Below are positions 35,982 through 45,561 of a stretch of 64,000 bases of DNA, piece after piece. The stretch is from a bacterium. GTDB lineage: Bacteria > UBA10199 > JAIBAG01. How positions within the stretch are numbered: the first letter of the stretch is position 1; each line of letters opens with the position of its first letter. The notes beneath the pieces were generated by a model, which searched no databases, was not told the DNA's origin, and saw only the letters and a program-made list of their open reading frames with translations. The translations under genes were made by a program, and so were the position numbers. The stretch covers positions 1-64,000 of the forward strand of contig JAIBAG010000006.1 in NCBI GenBank assembly GCA_019695305.1. The letters are read 5' to 3'.

Positions 35982-36842
35982 ATGTCCGATAAAATTATTA
36001 TCACCTGTGCCCTAACCGGCGTGTTAACCGATCCTAAACGCCATCCTGTTCCTGTTACTCCAGCGGAAATGGCTAAAGAAGCAAGACGCGCCCATGATGC
36101 CGGCGCTTCTATTGTGCATGTTCATTTAAGACAACAACAAGAAGGCTTGGGTCATCTACCCTCGTGGGATCCAGATGTTTGCGAACAAGTGATCAATGCC
36201 ATTAAAAAAGAAGTACCCGATATCATCATCAACTTAAGCACGGGTGTAATTGGTAAAGATGTGAGCGGCCCTCTCTCATGCATCGAACGCGTAAAACCCG
36301 AATATGCCGCCTGCAATGCCGGCACGCTCAACTACTTAAAAATTAAAGCCGACGGCACCTGGGCCTGGCCTCCGATGATTTTTGACAATAACGTGGATAA
36401 AATTCAAAAATTTTTAGACGTGATGAACAAAGTAGGTACAAAGCCTGAGTTTGAATGTTTCGATACAGGCATTGTGCGCTCGGTAGGAATGTACGAACAG
36501 GCCGGCATGTGCAAAGATCCCTCGGTAAACTTTGTGATGGGAGTTGATAGCGGTATGCCGTGCGATCCCGAATGGCTCCCTCTTCTTCTTAAACTCGTAA
36601 AGCCCGGCACACACTGGCAAGTAACAGCCATTGGACGCGAAGAAATCTGGCCTCTTCATCAGCGCACTGCGGAGTTAGGCGGACATTTGCGTTCTGGCGT
36701 GGAAGACACTTTTTATTTGGCAGATGGGAAAAAAGTAGATTCAAACGGACCGCTCATTGAAGCACTGGCTAAAATTGCAATACAAACCGGCCGTGGTGTG
36801 GCGACTACTACTGAAGCCAGAAAAGCGTTGGGGTTTTCTTAA
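35982..36842 (+). CDS. Beta-keto acid cleavage enzyme (BKACE, DUF849)
   Basis: A 286-residue TIM-barrel enzyme of the 3-keto-5-aminohexanoate cleavage (Kce) family. It starts IITCALTGVLTDPKRHPVPV, has the zinc ligand pair VHVHLR, INLSTG, and GIVRSVGMYEQAGM, and VMGVDSGMPCDP. It condenses a beta-keto acid with acetyl-CoA and splits it to acetoacetate and an acyl-CoA. The substrate cannot be told; lysine fermentation partners (kdd, kal) are not in view. It has no strong RBS, sitting just behind a dispersed palindrome. Confidence 0.9.
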   Translation: MSDKIIITCALTGVLTDPKRHPVPVTPAEMAKEARRAHDAGASIVHVHLRQQQEGLGHLPSWDPDVCEQVINAIKKEVPDIIINLSTGVIGKDVSGPLSCIERVKPEYAACNAGTLNYLKIKADGTWAWPPMIFDNNVDKIQKFLDVMNKVGTKPEFECFDTGIVRSVGMYEQAGMCKDPSVNFVMGVDSGMPCDPEWLPLLLKLVKPGTHWQVTAIGREEIWPLHQRTAELGGHLRSGVEDTFYLADGKKVDSNGPLIEALAKIAIQTGRGVATTTEARKALGFS

Positions 36843-36845
36843 GCC

Positions 36846-37601
36846 TTATTCTTTAACCGCATAAGTTGCCTTTAAATATTTAAGAATCTCCTGCGATTCA
36901 TACAGGGCCGTTTGAGTATTGGGGTCAATCAAATAAGGCACCATCATCATCCCGCCTCGTTTTACAAGTTCCTGTCGCGGAGCTCCCTTAAAATGATAAT
37001 TGGGCAAAATAACTTTACGAATTTTGGGCAAAATATAATCGGTCAACTCGTGTTTACCCACATTATGCAGCAAATAAGGAATTTCCAGCTCGCATAAAAG
37101 CTCGCGCACCGGACGAGAGTATGGGCTCGATTCAAAACTATACAACTCTAAAAGCTTGGCTGGCTTTTTAGATTTTTTAGCAAACAAGCCAGCACCAGCA
37201 CGCAATTGGCTGGATATTTTAGATGTCTTTTTATTTAATAAACCCAGTTTCCATTTAAGCGGTGTTGGACGCTTGCCATAAGTTTTAAACAAATAATCAA
37301 TAATGTCGCCCGATTCATAAAGGGTAGTGTTTGTGTTGGGATCTACCAAAAAGGGCAGCTGCATTTTGCCACCCAACTTTTCTACTATGGGCCTAAAACG
37401 TGTTCCGCCTTTGGGGCACGGATAAATTATAACCTCCAAATCAAGCTCGGTTAACACCTCACGCACCAAACGGCAATAAGGGCCCCCTTCCATATCGTAC
37501 AGCTCGAGAGTCTTCTTAGGTTGAACGGGCATTCCATAAACTTGGGTGCCCCGCCACAGATTGATGGTTGATACTAGCGCTGAATTCCAAATTGATTTCA
37601 T
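36846..37601 (-). CDS. Tandem GST N-terminal (thioredoxin-like) domain protein
   Basis: A 251-residue protein made of two homologous glutathione S-transferase N-terminal domains: the first near residues 30-110 (LELYDMEGGPYCRLVREVLT, MQLPFLVDPNTNTTLYESGD) and the second near 145-245 (LELYSFESSPYSRPVRELLC, MMVPYLIDPNTQTALYESQE). The first keeps a cysteine in PYC, the second has PYS. Neither the helical GST C-terminal domain nor a fusion partner is present. It may be a thiol-redox or glutathione-binding protein. Convergent with the BKACE gene at a 3-base gap. Confidence 0.82.
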   Translation of the reverse strand: MKSIWNSALVSTINLWRGTQVYGMPVQPKKTLELYDMEGGPYCRLVREVLTELDLEVIIYPCPKGGTRFRPIVEKLGGKMQLPFLVDPNTNTTLYESGDIIDYLFKTYGKRPTPLKWKLGLLNKKTSKISSQLRAGAGLFAKKSKKPAKLLELYSFESSPYSRPVRELLCELEIPYLLHNVGKHELTDYILPKIRKVILPNYHFKGAPRQELVKRGGMMMVPYLIDPNTQTALYESQEILKYLKATYAVKE

Positions 37602-37770
37602 AATTTATGAGACATCGCTATTTTCCATATTCCTTTTTCTAAAAAAGCTTCTATGGTTTGGCGATGAGCCTTGTTGATTAAATTGGAGTGGGATAACAAT
37701 CCTATTCACGATTATATCAATATAATAGTGAAAATTAACTTTAAATACCGACACATATTAAATAAAAAAC

Positions 37771-37788
37771 ATTTACACTTCTGTAAAT
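37771..37788. promoter_or_regulatory. Inverted repeat ATTTACA-CTTC-TGTAAAT upstream of lipoprotein gene
   Basis: Perfect 7-bp arms with a 4-base spacer, 50 bases before the lipoprotein ATG. It could be an operator. The surrounding 37602-37837 is very AT-rich, with a TATAAT-like sequence (within CAATATAATAG, 37730s), and holds no gene I can support. Confidence 0.35.
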
Positions 37789-37837
37789 ATCCATCACTAT
37801 ATACCTTTATCCTATCAATTCTTAAAAAGGGGTTATA

Positions 37838-38599
37838 ATGCGTCTATCTAATTTTAAAAATCAAATCTGTCATTTAAGTCTTATTATTGTTTACTCGCTA
37901 TTGTTCATAAATTGCGATGGAACAACAGGAAATACTTCTACCTTTACCCTTCAAGGCTCCAGTACGTCGGCAGATGCCAGCGAAAGTGCTCCTGTTAACT
38001 TTTCGGTAAGCCCCAGCTCCCTCTTCATGAAAATTTATTCACTGGCAGTTTCTACGGATGAATTCTGTTCGGACCCCATCACTGTTTTTACAAATGAAGA
38101 ACCCGTAGAAGAAGATTTGACCCAAAACCCCACACTCGGCTCAGGCGACATTCCCGATGGAACCTACCCCTGCATCATCATTGAAATTTCAGACACCTTT
38201 ACCTATACACCCGATGCCACAGACGGAGCCTGCGAAGAGGGTGTGGAAGCATCCAAAGGTGTATGTAATGAAGGCCCACTTTTATTGTTTGATGGAACCG
38301 ACGGCGAATGCACCACCGGTGAAGACCGCGTGACCATTTATTTAAGTACGGCTAATACCATTGTAACCCCTGAAGACTATGATGAGGCTGGTTGCGATGA
38401 CGATACCGATTGTAATGGTTTTGTACCTCCTACAGCAGAGATCCCAACCCGTGGCGGTGCTTTGGGTGCGCCCTTGATTATTAGTGGCGACCAGTCGAGT
38501 ACATTTGTTGTAGATATTAATAACGGATTAGAATCGGTAACGGATGAGGAGGATAACGATTTATGCAGCATCGAGGATATCCGTTTCAGCTTTGAATAA
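37838..38599 (+). CDS. Putative lipoprotein, acidic, unknown function
   Basis: A 253-residue protein. N-terminal signal with lipobox LLFINC (Cys near residue 27). The mature part is acidic, Ser/Thr-rich and contains nine or more cysteines in loops (DGACEEG, GVCNEG, GECTTGED, GCDDDTDCNG, DLCSIED), suggesting disulphides or metal-binding loops; DDDTDCNG resembles calcium-binding loops. RBS AAGGGG at good spacing. No family recognised. It stands alone with its own terminator. Confidence 0.65.
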   Translation: MRLSNFKNQICHLSLIIVYSLLFINCDGTTGNTSTFTLQGSSTSADASESAPVNFSVSPSSLFMKIYSLAVSTDEFCSDPITVFTNEEPVEEDLTQNPTLGSGDIPDGTYPCIIIEISDTFTYTPDATDGACEEGVEASKGVCNEGPLLLFDGTDGECTTGEDRVTIYLSTANTIVTPEDYDEAGCDDDTDCNGFVPPTAEIPTRGGALGAPLIISGDQSSTFVVDINNGLESVTDEEDNDLCSIEDIRFSFE

Positions 38600-38622
38600 A
38601 GCTTTGCAGTAAAAACTTTAAA

Positions 38623-38657
38623 ACAAAAAAACCTTGGAGAAATCCAAGGTTTTTTTG
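38623..38657. terminator. Bidirectional intrinsic terminator
   Basis: AAAAAAACCTTGGA, loop GAAA, TCCAAGGTTTTTTT. It can serve both the lipoprotein gene (plus) and the fadH-like gene (minus). Confidence 0.9.
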
Positions 38658-38670
38658 TTAATGAAACCCG

Positions 38671-40692
<2,022 letters not shown>

Positions 40693-40726
40693 CTAGCACG
40701 GCTGTTTTAATTTTAAAGGAATTTTT

Positions 40727-41374
40727 ATGGATGAAAGCTTTTGGCACAACCGGTGGAAAAATAACGAGATTGCCTTTCATGAAGGAAAAGCTAATGCTCT
40801 GCTTGTGAAACATTTTTCTAAACTCTCATTGGTAAAAGGAAGCCGTATCTTTGTCCCCCTATGCGGTAAAACGGCCGATATCCATTGGCTACTCTCCCAG
40901 GGATATCATGTAGCCGGAGCGGAATTAAGTTCTCTTGCTATCGATCAACTTTTTACCGATTTAGGTGTTCAACCAAAAATTGATACACTCGGCAAACTTA
41001 CTCATTACAGCGCCAACAATATTGATATTTTTGTGGGGAATATTTTTGATTTAACTAGCGCAACACTTGGATCAATCGATGCTATTTATGACCGCGCCGC
41101 CTTACTAGCTTTACCTCAAGACTTACGCAAACAATACACAGCCCATCTGACAGCCATCACCAACAAAGCCCCGCAACTGATGATCGTTTTTGAATATGAT
41201 CAAACCAAACAAGAAGGCCCTCCATTTTCAATTAGCACAGAGGAAATAAAAGGACATTATGAAAAGACCTATCATATTTCTTTTATTGAAGGCGTAGAGG
41301 TACCGGGCGGATTAAAGGGAAAATGTGCAGCAACAGAAAATATTTGGCTAATTGATAGAAAAAGAACATTATAG
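40727..41374 (+). CDS. tpm: Thiopurine S-methyltransferase family protein
   Basis: A 215-residue SAM-dependent methyltransferase with FWHNRWKNNEIAFHEGKANA, RIFVPLCGKTADIHWLLSQG, GAELS and YDRAALLALP. The family methylates thiopurines and, in bacteria, selenium or tellurium species. RBS AAAGGA at good spacing. It starts the less conserved stretch up to 45.5 kb. Confidence 0.9.
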   Translation: MDESFWHNRWKNNEIAFHEGKANALLVKHFSKLSLVKGSRIFVPLCGKTADIHWLLSQGYHVAGAELSSLAIDQLFTDLGVQPKIDTLGKLTHYSANNIDIFVGNIFDLTSATLGSIDAIYDRAALLALPQDLRKQYTAHLTAITNKAPQLMIVFEYDQTKQEGPPFSISTEEIKGHYEKTYHISFIEGVEVPGGLKGKCAATENIWLIDRKRTL

Positions 41375-41387
41375 CATTCTAAATTTT

Positions 41388-41774
41388 ATGCCTGACAGTC
41401 AACCTAATGAAAGAAGTCTCAAAAAAGCAATATTGTGGAAACGCTTAAGCATGGCAGCTTATTCCACTGTTTTACTTATCTTTTTTTATTTCACCACGTT
41501 TACAACTTTTGCTTCGAATGGTAGTGTAATGCAGCGTTTTTTTATTGGTTTACTGGGTCTATTATTTTCATTTATTGGTTACGGATACGTCAAATTTTGT
41601 AAGGAATATATATTTTTATATAATCAACCCTCTTTTATAAAAAAAATTAGGGATAAACTCCTCCTTAATATACTGTACATGCCGAACGCCAACACCTTCA
41701 GATTGGGAGGTGTCACCCTTGCAGCAATCGGAATATGCATATTCCTTGCCTCCTTTATAGACACAAGTAGATAG
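41388..41774 (+). CDS. Small membrane protein, unknown
   Basis: A 128-residue protein with three hydrophobic segments (about 23-45, 50-72 and 105-125). The ATG at 41388 (MPDSQPNER) is chosen over the ATG at 41352 inside the methyltransferase gene. No clear RBS. No family recognised. Confidence 0.55.
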   Translation: MPDSQPNERSLKKAILWKRLSMAAYSTVLLIFFYFTTFTTFASNGSVMQRFFIGLLGLLFSFIGYGYVKFCKEYIFLYNQPSFIKKIRDKLLLNILYMPNANTFRLGGVTLAAIGICIFLASFIDTSR

Positions 41775-41796
41775 CTTCAATAATTTTGCAACAATA

Positions 41797-41925
41797 ATGT
41801 CTTTCACCTGGAATTTAAAAGATAATGAGTGCCAGCTGACAAAAGAGGGAACCTGTCGCATTGTTATTCACAAATCTGCAAACAACTATTGGGGCCTATC
41901 GGAAGTGTTTAATCTGCAATCATAA
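41797..41925 (+). CDS. Short ORF, 42 codons, doubtful
   Basis: ATG at 41797 to TAA at 41923-41925 encodes MSFTWNLKDNECQLTKEGTC then a further 22 residues ending EVFNLQS. No RBS and no recognised family. It could be a small protein or a gene remnant in an accessory stretch. Confidence 0.25.
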   Translation: MSFTWNLKDNECQLTKEGTCRIVIHKSANNYWGLSEVFNLQS

Positions 41926-41941
41926 TTTCAGTTGTAAAAAC

Positions 41942-42784
41942 CTAATTCACAAAAAAGAAAAACAGCCAACTTGCCAGCAGGGATAGAAATAACAAAATAG
42001 TATACTTCAAAATATATTTTTTAAGAGCATCGCTTCCCAGTGAGTAAATAAGGAATAATTTGGATACGTAAGAAGCGGCAATGGAAACAGCAAGCAAACC
42101 ACCTAATTGAATCACTCCCAAACTCCCGTCATCGTGCATTTGAATATTAGCTACAAACGATCCATGCACTTCAAATAGAGAAACCAGAAAAGTGAGAAGA
42201 GCAAGCCCTACTTCACCAAAAATATTTTGTAAAATTTTTGACAACGCCAGAATAAGCACAATAAAAGCTGAAAGCTTAAGGATAGATAAAATATCCAGCT
42301 GATGATCCGTTATGGCCATAGGCGCATCTGTAATCTTTTTAGATATAGCCATCATCAAACTTATCGTTAAAATTATAGGGCCAATGAAGATAACTAGTAA
42401 TGAAAAATGAAAATTATCGGCAGCAAAATAAAGGATACAAACACCTTCAAACAACATAGCGAGAGTAGCCGCTAAAAAAACAAGGGTGTCCGAAAAAACA
42501 TTTTGATAAGGAAATAGTTTGCTCTGACGAGCAAGATTAGCTGTTGTGGCGGTACTCGAAATAAAGCCTCCAAAAAAACCGCTAAACAGTGCCCCCTTTT
42601 TAGCCCCTAAAAATTTAACAGCAACTGACGCCATCACTTGTATGAAGGCTAATACAAAAATAATGGATACTATTTTTTTAGGCTTTAATAAGGCCCACGG
42701 ATCGACGGGAGTATTGGGTAAAATGAAAGTTAGCAGAAAAAGAACCAACAAGATAAAAACAGGTTTTAGCCACGCCTTAATCAT
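41942..42784 (-). CDS. DUF4010 membrane protein (MgtC-associated type, MgtC part absent)
   Basis: A 280-residue polytopic protein with about eight helices. The FSGFFGGFISSTATTANLAR segment is the DUF4010 hallmark. In most relatives DUF4010 follows an N-terminal MgtC/SapB domain in a protein of about 400 residues; here the N-terminus starts directly at the DUF4010 helices and no MgtC ORF lies upstream. It could be a truncated or a split form. Confidence 0.7.
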   Translation of the reverse strand: MIKAWLKPVFILLVLFLLTFILPNTPVDPWALLKPKKIVSIIFVLAFIQVMASVAVKFLGAKKGALFSGFFGGFISSTATTANLARQSKLFPYQNVFSDTLVFLAATLAMLFEGVCILYFAADNFHFSLLVIFIGPIILTISLMMAISKKITDAPMAITDHQLDILSILKLSAFIVLILALSKILQNIFGEVGLALLTFLVSLFEVHGSFVANIQMHDDGSLGVIQLGGLLAVSIAASYVSKLFLIYSLGSDALKKYILKYTILLFLSLLASWLFFFFVN

Positions 42785-42940
42785 AAGTTGCAGCTTCTTA
42801 TCTTCTTAAAAGAGAAATGTCAGCGATTTTAAATCAGTGTTTTTTTATTTTCCATACTCCTCGACGCGTGCCAGGCATCGGGGCTACAGAAGCCATGAAA
42901 CGCATAGGAACAGAAGGTTTTGAGTGTCATTGATTGATTT
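42785..42940. other. Intergenic, possible gene remnant
   Basis: An open frame without start at 42862-42933 reads RRVPGIGATEAMKRIGTEGF and stops at TGA. It looks like the end of a lost gene; no upstream reading frame continues it. Nothing else is supported. Confidence 0.25.
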
Positions 42941-43342
42941 TTAAAGGCTGATTTTTTCCAAATCCGTTACGGTACATTCAAAACAAAAGTGCATTTCATG
43001 ATCAAAATGGGTGTTATAAGTATAGGCCAGCTTTTTAATGTTACCGGTAACAGCAAGATATCCGGTTTTTGTTAGAGGAGTAAGAGAAAGTAAAAAGCTA
43101 TTAGGACTCATCCCCTTTAAAAATGCTTTACCGGTAAAAGACGAAGATAAAATTTTAAGGTCTCGATTAAAAGCTTCCACCGAAAAGCGCTCTACCCACA
43201 GCTCGTGCTGAGCACTAAAACCTGAGGAAGAAACTTCTACCCCCACTAAATAATCATGCGAGGTCGCATCCCTCTCCAAAACACGGCATTCTAAAAAAGA
43301 AGAGCCGCTCGCCAAGCGAAAAGAATGAAGGTTGTTATCCAT
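42941..43342 (-). CDS. WapI/DUF6228-like protein (possible immunity protein)
   Basis: A 133-residue beta-rich protein. The pattern ELWVERFSVEAFNRDLKILS, then GKAFLKGMSPNSFLLSLTPL, then TGYLAVTGNIKKL and HFCFECTVTDLEKI resembles the WapI/DUF6228 family of immunity proteins for contact-dependent toxins. The match is by pattern only. No WapA-like toxin gene lies in the window. ATG at 43342 without a clear RBS. Confidence 0.45.
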   Translation of the reverse strand: MDNNLHSFRLASGSSFLECRVLERDATSHDYLVGVEVSSSGFSAQHELWVERFSVEAFNRDLKILSSSFTGKAFLKGMSPNSFLLSLTPLTKTGYLAVTGNIKKLAYTYNTHFDHEMHFCFECTVTDLEKISL

Positions 43343-43440
43343 AAAAAGATTTGTAGCTGAAACGGGCGTACAATCAAGTTTTTTTACTAGAGTCTCACAG
43401 GCGTTTCAAACAGTCCCAAAATGAAACTACATACTATTAT

Positions 43441-43596
43441 ATGGTTAAAGATAAATACTTTATTTGTTTCGTATGGGATGCAGAAAAAGAAACTCAAAAC
43501 ATACTTGCACATGAATTAGCTTATGCAAAGGAAATGTGTGAAGGCGAAGGGGATTTTTTGCCAAGATCAATGTATGCTATTAGAATATCGCTTTAA
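43441..43596 (+). CDS. Short ORF, 51 codons, doubtful
   Basis: ATG at 43441 to TAA at 43594-43596 encodes MVKDKYFICFVWDAEKETQN then ILAHELAYAKEMCEGEGDF and a short tail. Its end overlaps the convergent zinc-ribbon gene by 30 bases. Composition is protein-like (amphipathic, no stops in a moderately AT-rich stretch) but there is no RBS or known family. Confidence 0.3.
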   Translation: MVKDKYFICFVWDAEKETQNILAHELAYAKEMCEGEGDFLPRSMYAIRISL

Positions 43597-44052
43597 CACT
43601 GATCTAAGAGGCGGTTTACATTTAAACCATCCCCTCCATACATCTTCAGCCACTCCTTGCTGTACCCAATAAGGCCATTTTTCTTTAGGCTCAATCCACC
43701 CCTCCCATAGCACCTTATCTTCATCATAAATGGTTAAAAAATCACCTATGCTAAGAGGCCAGAGATTATCGCGCGACGTCGGTTTGCTATCATCAACAAA
43801 ACACCAATCGCCTTCATACTCCATTCCCTGCTCAAAGAATAATTCTAGATGCCCTTGCATTGTTTTTTCTAAAACTTGATTGACTGGCTTAAATGCAAAA
43901 ATGGGCTGGTGGCAATGCCTGCAAATTTTATCTGGCCATAAAACAAGAGAGTAATTAAGCTTTTTACAACGCTGGCATATTTTTAAATAGTTAAAATTTC
44001 TAAGAAGAATAACTAACAAAACCAAAAAAGTTACTATTAGAAGATGTGGCAT
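43567..44052 (-). CDS. Membrane-anchored zinc-ribbon protein, unknown
   Basis: A 161-residue protein: one N-terminal transmembrane helix (LIVTFLVLLVILL), a zinc ribbon with CQRC and CRHC about 20 residues apart, and a Trp-rich C-terminal domain (DNLWPLSIGDFLTIYDEDKV, LWEGWIEPKEKWPYWVQQGV). No family recognised. In the accessory stretch. Confidence 0.55.
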   Translation of the reverse strand: MPHLLIVTFLVLLVILLRNFNYLKICQRCKKLNYSLVLWPDKICRHCHQPIFAFKPVNQVLEKTMQGHLELFFEQGMEYEGDWCFVDDSKPTSRDNLWPLSIGDFLTIYDEDKVLWEGWIEPKEKWPYWVQQGVAEDVWRGWFKCKPPLRSVLKRYSNSIH

Positions 44053-44124
44053 ATCATTGGTAGACTTGGTGTAACTAGGCCTGGTTACTTAAAAAATTTT
44101 ACGCTGTAAAAACCTAACCAATGA

Positions 44125-44790
44125 TTAAGCGCTTACTCTTGTGAAAAGTCCATCGAGCCTTATTAATACGCTTTTTATGCGAGCAAGCTTGCTAAAAATA
44201 GCATCAGCTGTAGTGGAATTCCATGTCACTGGGCTAGTAGCATAACTAAGTATCGTATCAATAATATCAATCTCCTTTTTAACATCAGTTGGCAAAAGCT
44301 CATTGGTAACCTCAATATAATCATAATAATCATAGGCGCTAGAACTTAGACGACTCAATTCAACAGAATCATTTCTCGAGCTTCTTGGTCTTGGTGTTTC
44401 CTTGTTCAAAATTACATACCCACTAGGCACCGCTTCAAGTGTATAGCTAATTTTCGAATAATAGTCAGGCTCCGACCTGACTTCTTGAGGGGCCAAATAC
44501 ATGTTGCTATGTGTGTTTGGCATTTCTTTCCATAAAGATATGAGCTCACTATTAGCCTGCTTTATAGCCTGAGATAGAGAAGCATAATTTGTAACCGCAT
44601 ATAGTCTAAGATCTTGAACCAATACAGCGGTATAACTGGGAGCTACTTTTATAAAATAACTTTCAACAACTTGAGCCTCATGAAGTGTATCAATGTTTTC
44701 GTCATCAGATGGCCCCTTATGAAGCAAGTAGTAATCTCTAAGCGATCCCAATGAATATTTTTCCGCAATTTCAGACAATGCCCATCCCAT
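44125..44790 (-). CDS. Hypothetical protein, unknown
   Basis: A 221-residue protein without signal peptide or recognised motif; Ser/Tyr-rich with an acidic C-terminal helical part (DVKKEIDIIDTILSYATSPV). ATG at 44790. Its downstream flank (44051-44121) holds the inverted repeat ATCATTGGT ... ACCAATGAT and an inner GTAACTAGG / CCTGGTTAC hairpin, which may form a terminator-like fold. Confidence 0.5.
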   Translation of the reverse strand: MGWALSEIAEKYSLGSLRDYYLLHKGPSDDENIDTLHEAQVVESYFIKVAPSYTAVLVQDLRLYAVTNYASLSQAIKQANSELISLWKEMPNTHSNMYLAPQEVRSEPDYYSKISYTLEAVPSGYVILNKETPRPRSSRNDSVELSRLSSSAYDYYDYIEVTNELLPTDVKKEIDIIDTILSYATSPVTWNSTTADAIFSKLARIKSVLIRLDGLFTRVSA

Positions 44791-45020
44791 ATAAACCTCA
44801 CGAGTTTAACAAACATACCCTCATTGCCGCTCAAGCAACTGAGAGCCACATTAATCCAAGACAGTAAAAAACCTAATTACGAGATTATGCCCGTTTATAT
44901 TTTCGGTATATCTTTAAGAAAGTTGCTAATTTTATAAGGGAGCGGCCGCTTAGTATGATTTTAAATAATGCTTTAAGTTTATAACTAATTAAAATTATTA
45001 AGCTTTTTAGTTTTTTAAAG

Positions 45021-45046
45021 GCAACTTTTTATTTTAGTTGCCGATA
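45021..45046 (+). promoter_or_regulatory. Candidate sigma-28-like motif (GCAACTTT, N11, GCCGATAA)
   Basis: Same elements and same 11-base spacing as at 11011-11037. No ORF follows on the plus strand; 24 bases downstream a strong hairpin begins, so a short non-coding transcript is conceivable. Confidence 0.35.
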
Positions 45047-45069
45047 AAAACACAGTTAATTACCTAGGA

Positions 45070-45114
45070 GCCAACTCTTGAAAGCTGAAAAAATTTCAAG
45101 TTTCAAGAGTTGGC
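45070..45114. repeat. 14-bp perfect hairpin with alternative pairing
   Basis: GCCAACTCTTGAAA pairs with TTTCAAGAGTTGGC (17-base loop). The loop contains a second TTTCAAG, so the CTTGAAA part can pair with either of two copies. It lies just after the stop of the minus-strand gene at 45125 but lacks a T tract on either strand. Confidence 0.75.
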
Positions 45115-45124
45115 CCTCTTACAG

Positions 45125-45514
45125 CTAGCAAAAATTTACATGCCGCACTTCAAAAATAGCTAAAATAAAATTTATTATAAAAGAAATAATAGCTCCACCC
45201 ATTATCCATGCAAGAGGTTTAAAAAGCCTGTCCATTTTTAGTTTTCCAAGATGCACCATATAAATATTGAGAACCACAAAAGAGATAATCCAAAAAAGTG
45301 GTGATATAAAAAATCCCGTCATTTTGGCACCCTTAAGAGAAAACAAAGGAATAAGAAAAAGAGGTGGCACAACAACACGAAAAAAACCAAAAACAAACGC
45401 TATTTTCTTGCTGGAACACTTGTACATCCAACGTAATCCCAAATAAAACCAGGCGGCATACACCGGTATTTTTAAAAGCGTCACCAGTACAAGCTCAATA
45501 TCTAAATTTTTCAT
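45125..45514 (-). CDS. Small membrane protein, unknown
   Basis: A 129-residue protein with four hydrophobic segments (VTLLKIPVYAAWFYLGLRW, FGFFRVVVPPLFLIPLFSL, FFISPLFWIISFVVLNIYMV and the final MGGAIISFIINFILAIFEV). The ATG at 45514 is preferred; the frame upstream begins with TTG at 45544. No family recognised. It is 47 bases downstream of the carboxylase gene on the same strand. Confidence 0.55.
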   Translation of the reverse strand: MKNLDIELVLVTLLKIPVYAAWFYLGLRWMYKCSSKKIAFVFGFFRVVVPPLFLIPLFSLKGAKMTGFFISPLFWIISFVVLNIYMVHLGKLKMDRLFKPLAWIMGGAIISFIINFILAIFEVRHVNFC

Positions 45515-45561
45515 CTGTTCTTTTGAAATTGTATTAGAAGACAACGGCAGACAGCCTTATA

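Larger units (their letters stand above)
44791..45124. other. Intergenic region with promoter-like motif and hairpin
   Basis: No gene supported. It contains a GCAACTTTTT ... TTGCCGATAA motif at 45021-45046, identical in layout to the one at 11011, and a 14-bp hairpin at 45070-45114. The remainder is AT-rich. Confidence 0.6.

Noticed and set aside
42862-42933. A 24-codon frame ending EGFECH as a gene
   Set aside because: No start and no continuing upstream frame; treated as a possible remnant only.
44051-44121. Integron attC-like site
   Set aside because: An ACCTAAC box and inverted repeats are present, but no paired GTTRRRY box at the right place and no integrase in the window; hairpin explained as a gene-end structure.
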